Below are positions 59,001-64,000 of a DNA stretch of 64,000 nucleotides, piece after piece; the stretch's first letter is position 1; each line of letters starts with the position of its first letter. Source of the stretch: Anthoceros angustus (lineage: Eukaryota > Streptophyta > Anthocerotopsida > Anthocerotales > Anthocerotaceae); NCBI GenBank assembly GCA_010909165.1, contig MU008168.1:1-64000 (forward strand), read 5' to 3'. The notes beneath the pieces were generated by a model. It worked only from the letters and a program-made list of their open reading frames with translations, ran no database searches and had not been told where the DNA came from. The position numbers and the translations under genes are program-made.

Positions 59001-62000
59001 TCAGACTTTGTGACTCTTGAGGGACATCTTATCCCCAGCCAGAAACGTGTGCACGACCCCGACCATGTCTGTCCACCAGCTCTCACCTGGCACCTTCCAT
59101 GCCCTCATTCGTACTCTCCTCGCCTGCAACTCCTTCGCCTGCTCCCACATCTGGGCACTGGTGTAAATGTTCGACATCAGCACATATGCTGCAGCATCTT
59201 TCTTGTCCAGCTTCACTGCTTCACAAAAAGCATGACGGCCCGTCTCTACGTTGCTCCACTTCTGACAAGAACCCAGCAGAGTGTGCCAAACTGCAGCATT
59301 AGGCGGCATAGGCATTGTCTTCACCAGAACTAGTGCTTCATCCAGTCGGCCTGCACGGCCCAGGATATCGACCAGGCATGTATAGTGCTCTACCGTGGGA
59401 GTAATGCCATGGTGTGTGCTCATGGCCTCGAAGTACTCTTTCCCTTCGTCCACTAAACCCGCATGACTGCATGCTGTTAGTACACTGAGGGATGTGATGC
59501 CAACCGGCTCTATTCCATCCTCTCTCATTCTCTGGACCAAGCCAAAAACCACGTCACTGTCTCCATTACAGGCATAGCCTGCAATCAGTGCACTCCATGC
59601 CACAACGTCTCTTCTGGGCAATGCATCAAACACCTGCTGTGCATCAATCATGCTCCCTGACTTTCCATACATGTTTATCAAACTTCCAGCTACGAACAAA
59701 TCAGTTTCAAGTCCTTGTTCTGCAAGTTGTGCATGTAGCTGTCTTCCGAGATGTATAGCTGCCACATTTGCACATGCCTGCAGGAGGCACACAAATGTAA
59801 CAGAGTCCGGTATGGTCAAGCCGGCTTCTTCCATGGCACCGTAGAGACGAAGGGCTACCTGGCCCATGCCCTGCTGGGAATACCCTGCTATCATGGCAGT
59901 CCACATTACCACATCTTTGTTTCCATGTCTGTCAAACACTTCTCGAGCATCTTCCAAACTGCCGCACTTTGAATACATGTTTACCAAACTGCTCGCTATA
60001 AACACATCTTTGTCATGTCCTTGCTCTCTGATCTGGATATGCAGCTGCCTCCCCTTATCCAAAGCTGGGGGACCCAGTGTTGCACATGCTTGCAGGAAGG
60101 ACGCAAATGTTACCACATCGGGTACAACCCTGCTTTCTTGCATTGCAGTGCAAAGACCAAGGGCTTCCTTGCCCATGCCCTGCTGAGCATATCCTGCTAT
60201 CAGAGCATTCCACATCGTCACGTCATTTTGACCGAGTCCCTCAAATACTCTCTGAGCATCCCCTACGCTACCACACTTTGCATACATGTTTACCAAACTG
60301 CAGGACAAAAATACATCAGGTTGGTGTCCTAGTTCTCCTATTTGTGCATGGAGCTGCCTACCAACCTCCAAAGCTGGGGTGCCAATGCTTGCACATGCCT
60401 GCAAGAGGCATACAAATGTGACGGAATTGGCCACAGTGATGCCTTCTTCTTGCATAACACTGTAAAGACGAAGAGCTTCTTGGCCCATACCCTGCTGGGA
60501 ATACCCAGCTATCATCGCATTCCAAGTCACCACATCTTTTTCACCAGCTCCATCAAACACCCTTTGGGCATCCTCGAGGCTGCCACACTTTGCGTACATA
60601 TTTACCAAACTGTTAGCTACAAATGCATTACCTTGCTGTCCTCGTTCTGAGATTTGCACATGAAGCTGCTTCCCTTTCTCCAAGGCTGGGGCCCCTATAC
60701 TTGCACAAGCCTGAAGGAGGGACACCCAAGTAATGGAATTTGGTACAGCGATGCCTTCTTCTTGCATCACACTGTACAGATGAAGGGCTTCCTGGCCCAT
60801 GCCCTGTTGCAAATACCCTCTGATCATGATATTCCAGGTCACTACATCCTTTTGACAAATTCCATCAAACACACACTGAGCATTATCTAGGCTGCTACAC
60901 TTTGCATACATGTTTACCAGACTGCTGGCTATGCGCACATCACCTTGATGGCCTTGTTCTCTAACTTGAGCATGAAGCTGTTTGCCAATGTCTAATGCTG
61001 GGGCCCCCACACTCGCACATGCTTGGAGGAGGCAGACAAATGTTATGGAGTTTGGAATAGCTATGCCTTCTCCTCGCATGACGCTGTAAATATGAAGGGC
61101 CTTCTGGCCCATCCCCTGCTGGGCATACGCAGCAATTAGAGCAGTCCATGTCACAACATCTTTCTGATCAAGCCCGTCAAACACTCTTTGAGCGTCTTCC
61201 AAGCTGTCACACTTTGCATACATGTCCACCAAACTGCTGGCGACCACTATCTCCGCGTGATGTCCTTGTTCTCTGATTTGAATATGAAGCTGCCTCCCCT
61301 TGTCCAATGCAGAATTGCCCACACTAGCACATGCCTGCAAGAGGCATACAAATGTCAGTGTATTTGGCACAGCCATGCCTTCCTCTTGCATCTCATCATA
61401 GAGACGCAGTGCTTTCTGGCCCATGCCCTGCTGGGAGTACCCCGCAATTAGGGTAGTCCAAGTTACCACATCTTTTCGAGGGAGTTCGTCAAACAATCTC
61501 TGAGCATCTTCCAAGCTGCCACACTTGGCATACATGTTTACCAAGCTGCTGGCTACAAACACCTCATTTTGATATCCTCCTTCTTTTATCTGTGAATGGA
61601 GCTGCTTCCCAGTTTCAAAGGCCAGGTTGCCAATCGTTGCACACGCCTGCAGGAGGCACACCAGTGTCACGGAATTGGGTACAGCAATGCCTTCCTGTTG
61701 CATTGCACTGTAGAGACGGAGGGCTTCCTGCCCCAAGCCCTGCTGGGAACATCCTGCTATCATGGCATTCCATGTCACCACATCTTTTCGACCAAGACTA
61801 TCAAACACTGTTCGAGCATCTTCCAAGCTGCCACACTTTGCATACATATTTACTAAACTGTTGGCTACACGTACATCAGTTTGGTATCCTTGTTCTCTAA
61901 TTTGTGCATGAAGCTGCTTCCCTTCCCCCAACGCTGGCATGCCCATATTTGCACATGCCTGGAGGAGGCACACAAATGTCACAGAATCGGGTACAGCCAT

Positions 62001-63422
62001 GCCTTGCTGTTGCATAATCCTGTAGAAATGAATTGCTTGCTGTCCCATGCCCTGCTGAGAATACCCTGCAATCAAAGCAGTCCATGTTACCACATCTTTT
62101 TGATAGAGTCCATCGAACACTATCTGAGCATCTTCCAAGCTGCCACACTTCACATACATGTTCACCAAACTGTTGGCTACGAACACATCATTGTGATGCC
62201 CATGCTTCCTTATCTGTGCATGAAGCTGCTTCCCCTTGTTCAACGCCGTGGTACCCACAGTAGCACATGCGTGCAGGAGGCACACAAATGTCACGGAATT
62301 GGGTGCAACTGTACTTTCATGTTGCATAATCCTGTAGAGACGAAGGGCTTCCTGTCCCATGCCCTGCTGAGAATATCCTGCTATCAAGGCATTCCACGTG
62401 ACAACATCCTTTCCAACCAGCCCATTGAACACACCCTGCGCTTTCTCCAAGCTGCCACACTTTGCATACATGTCCACCAAGCCACTGCAAACGAACAAAT
62501 CAGGATTAACGCCACTGGCCAACACATCAGCGTGTACCTGCAGGCCAGCTTCCAAATCTGATCCCCGAGCACACGCCTGCAGGGCCGCCACAAATACATG
62601 GCCATCTGGCTTCACAGTTGACCTGCGCATCCGGTGATACAGTTGCATGGCTTGCTTATCACTTCCGTGCTTAACATGCGCAGAGATTATGGAAGACCAC
62701 ATAAAGACATCCGGTTGGTCAACCATGGTGAAAACATCCATCGCCTCTTGCAGGCTGCCGTGAGAGGCATACGTTCGCAGAATGTGGTTGCAAAGGAACG
62801 TGTCCGACAGGTACCCCATTTTCACCGTAATTGCGTGGATTCGGCGACCCAGTACAAGATCTTTCGTGACAGCACACTTCCTGAGCACATTAAACACGAG
62901 AGATTTGGGAATACAACTCTCTGTCCGCACCAGAACTCCCAAAGCTTCAACAGCCTCAGTGACAGAGCCCTCATCGCACAGCTTGCTCACGGTTTCAGTC
63001 GTTACGCAGCTTTGGTATCCTGCAGGCCTGCACGAGTCAGGATCACTCTGCAAGCTCCAGTAGGATTTCCGGGTACGACGCCCCATCTCCTCCGTCTGCG
63101 GCTCAGCAAGCTGCGCATTCACCCAAGCTGGCATCTTGTTCAGTAGGATGCCGTCGCAGGACTTCCGCAAACGGTCGTGCTTCGTGTCTAGCAAGTTATC
63201 CCACCCAAGTGGGCGGTGCCGAGAGCATTGTCGCCACAAGAGCGCTAGCCGCCGACTCTCGCTGGGAGACCTGGCTCCAGCCAGACATCCAATTGTATCC
63301 CCTGTCTTTCTTGCAGAAGTCCTGCACCTCGCGGCTTGGTTGTTGGCCAGCAGTTGGTTCCTCGCGGTCAGGTGGGCGGGAACTCTTCCCAAAATACCAG
63401 TTGACACGCTCCAGACCGACAT
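59001..63422 (-). CDS. PLS-class PPR protein, E-type (gene E)
   Basis: An uninterrupted, intronless frame of 1473 residues starts at the ATG at 63422 (MSVWSVSTGILGRVPAHL). The N-terminus is basic with few acids and carries the family's shared segment, consistent with an organelle presequence. The conserved module follows (VSKLCDEGSVTEAVEALGVL, RRIHAITVKMGYLSDTFLCN), then nine regular S-P-L triplets. The last P-L-S and S2-like motifs differ (VVAWSALIAGYACNGDSD, VLTACSHAGLVDEGKEYF), and E1 (VWHTLLGSCQKWSNVETG), E2 (AYVLMSNIYTSAQMWEQA) and PGESWWTDMVGVVHTFLAGD complete it. No DYW domain is present. By family knowledge it binds a specific organellar RNA sequence and recruits a deaminase. It is convergent with gene D, and a PPR relic lies upstream. 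Confidence 0.94.
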   Translation of the reverse strand: MSVWSVSTGILGRVPAHLTARNQLLANNQAARCRTSARKTGDTIGCLAGARSPSESRRLALLWRQCSRHRPLGWDNLLDTKHDRLRKSCDGILLNKMPAWVNAQLAEPQTEEMGRRTRKSYWSLQSDPDSCRPAGYQSCVTTETVSKLCDEGSVTEAVEALGVLVRTESCIPKSLVFNVLRKCAVTKDLVLGRRIHAITVKMGYLSDTFLCNHILRTYASHGSLQEAMDVFTMVDQPDVFMWSSIISAHVKHGSDKQAMQLYHRMRRSTVKPDGHVFVAALQACARGSDLEAGLQVHADVLASGVNPDLFVCSGLVDMYAKCGSLEKAQGVFNGLVGKDVVTWNALIAGYSQQGMGQEALRLYRIMQHESTVAPNSVTFVCLLHACATVGTTALNKGKQLHAQIRKHGHHNDVFVANSLVNMYVKCGSLEDAQIVFDGLYQKDVVTWTALIAGYSQQGMGQQAIHFYRIMQQQGMAVPDSVTFVCLLQACANMGMPALGEGKQLHAQIREQGYQTDVRVANSLVNMYAKCGSLEDARTVFDSLGRKDVVTWNAMIAGCSQQGLGQEALRLYSAMQQEGIAVPNSVTLVCLLQACATIGNLAFETGKQLHSQIKEGGYQNEVFVASSLVNMYAKCGSLEDAQRLFDELPRKDVVTWTTLIAGYSQQGMGQKALRLYDEMQEEGMAVPNTLTFVCLLQACASVGNSALDKGRQLHIQIREQGHHAEIVVASSLVDMYAKCDSLEDAQRVFDGLDQKDVVTWTALIAAYAQQGMGQKALHIYSVMRGEGIAIPNSITFVCLLQACASVGAPALDIGKQLHAQVREQGHQGDVRIASSLVNMYAKCSSLDNAQCVFDGICQKDVVTWNIMIRGYLQQGMGQEALHLYSVMQEEGIAVPNSITWVSLLQACASIGAPALEKGKQLHVQISERGQQGNAFVANSLVNMYAKCGSLEDAQRVFDGAGEKDVVTWNAMIAGYSQQGMGQEALRLYSVMQEEGITVANSVTFVCLLQACASIGTPALEVGRQLHAQIGELGHQPDVFLSCSLVNMYAKCGSVGDAQRVFEGLGQNDVTMWNALIAGYAQQGMGKEALGLCTAMQESRVVPDVVTFASFLQACATLGPPALDKGRQLHIQIREQGHDKDVFIASSLVNMYSKCGSLEDAREVFDRHGNKDVVMWTAMIAGYSQQGMGQVALRLYGAMEEAGLTIPDSVTFVCLLQACANVAAIHLGRQLHAQLAEQGLETDLFVAGSLINMYGKSGSMIDAQQVFDALPRRDVVAWSALIAGYACNGDSDVVFGLVQRMREDGIEPVGITSLSVLTACSHAGLVDEGKEYFEAMSTHHGITPTVEHYTCLVDILGRAGRLDEALVLVKTMPMPPNAAVWHTLLGSCQKWSNVETGRHAFCEAVKLDKKDAAAYVLMSNIYTSAQMWEQAKELQARRVRMRAWKVPGESWWTDMVGVVHTFLAGDKMSLKSHKV

Positions 63423-63549
63423 GACCTTGTGCCCCTTGCATGATTCAACACAGCCTACCGAACATCACAGCTGCTCAGGATTGCTGTCGAATGGGCCTGA
63501 GCTCAGGAGCCAAAGATAAAAGTGGGCAGCAGCTCGCGGGCTGAAAAAC

Positions 63550-64000
63550 TTTAATGCCACTATACTACATGGTCGTTATACACCAACATATCCCACGCAG
63601 TGCCAGCGTCACAGCATGGCGCTTCCTGGCCCATGCCCTGCTGGGAATACCCTGCTATCATGGCATTCCATGTTACCACATCTTTATGTGCAAGCCCGTC
63701 CACTACTCTCCGGGCATCCAACATGGTGCCACACCTTGCGTGCATGTTTACCAAACTGCTGGCTACAAAGATGTCAGCTAGATGTTCTCCTTCCCTAACT
63801 TAAGCGTGGAGCCCATCCCCATATCCAAAGCTGGGGCGCCCAGACCTGCACACACCTGCATGAGGCATACGATTGTCGCAGAATTGAAGTACAGCAATGC
63901 CTTCTCCCTGCATGTCACTATAAAGTTGAAGGCTTTCTGGCACTTGCCGTGCTGACCGTAGACAGCTATCATAATATGGCAGGTCACCACATCTTGTAGC
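63550..64000 (-). pseudogene. PPR gene relic running off the window end
   Basis: On the minus strand, 63990-63778 reads a degenerate P-L pair (CHIMIAVYGQHGKCQKAF, then IVCLMQVCAGLGAPALDMG) and 63754-63560 a degenerate S-P pair (MVNMHARCGTMLDARRV, DVVTWNAMIAGYSQQGMGQE). The frame is broken between them and sequence after the P motif is unrelated. This is a fragment of a sixth family member or a remnant of one. Confidence 0.75.

Noticed and set aside
34761-63803. Many open frames of 60-255 codons opposite the PPR genes
   Set aside because: They lie antisense to the PPR repeats, recur once per triplet with the same sequence, and exist because the sense repeats lack complementary stop codons. 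They have no independent support.

Overview
The window is nuclear DNA of a land plant. It contains multi-exon genes for eIF5A, a remorin, an HVA22/DP1-family protein, a plastid J8-type DnaJ protein and a CoA-ligase-like protein, plus a block of very long, apparently intronless PLS-class pentatricopeptide-repeat (PPR) genes. The PPR block, short introns (about 90-340 nt) and LINE, CACTA and copia debris suggest a seed-free plant such as a lycophyte, hornwort or fern. The sequence alone does not settle the species. No rRNA, tRNA or CRISPR array was recognised.

Layout. 0-18.3 kb is repeat and transposon territory. A decayed LINE reverse transcriptase on the minus strand (0.9-3.4 kb) is interrupted by a complete non-autonomous CACTA element with a 3-bp target duplication. 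Next come a GC-rich stretch with LTR-like tandem units (3.4-8.6 kb), two tandem copies of a LINE endonuclease fragment (9.1-10.7 kb), diverged LTR-like repeats, a copia integrase relic, and a 3.5-kb element with imperfect terminal inverted repeats (13.9-17.4 kb).

18.3-31.7 kb is a gene island. It holds eIF5A (+), remorin (+, with a likely GC-AG intron), an HVA22-like gene (+), an unrecognised basic disordered protein (-), a Myb/SANT-like protein (+) and a J8-like DnaJ (-). I rebuilt exon structures from splice-site phase and family similarity. 31.7-34.2 kb is AT-rich and has no gene I can support.

34.2-64.0 kb is a PPR cluster: five long genes (A- B+ C- D+ E-) and at least three relics, with one CoA-ligase-like gene between B and C. 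Each PPR gene has the same N-terminal module, then 6-9 nearly identical triplets of about 104 residues, then E1/E2 motifs and a PG-box-like tail. None has a DYW deaminase domain. By family knowledge such proteins bind organellar RNA in a sequence-specific way, usually for C-to-U editing, and would need a DYW partner in trans.

Genes A and D each contain a direct duplication of a whole number of triplets (four and two). In both, one copy carries small deletions that break the frame, and dropping that copy leaves one continuous reading frame. A third duplication of the same kind lies at the 3' end of gene B. These are either recent unequal crossovers followed by decay or errors of the assembly, and this is the first thing to test before trusting the gene models.
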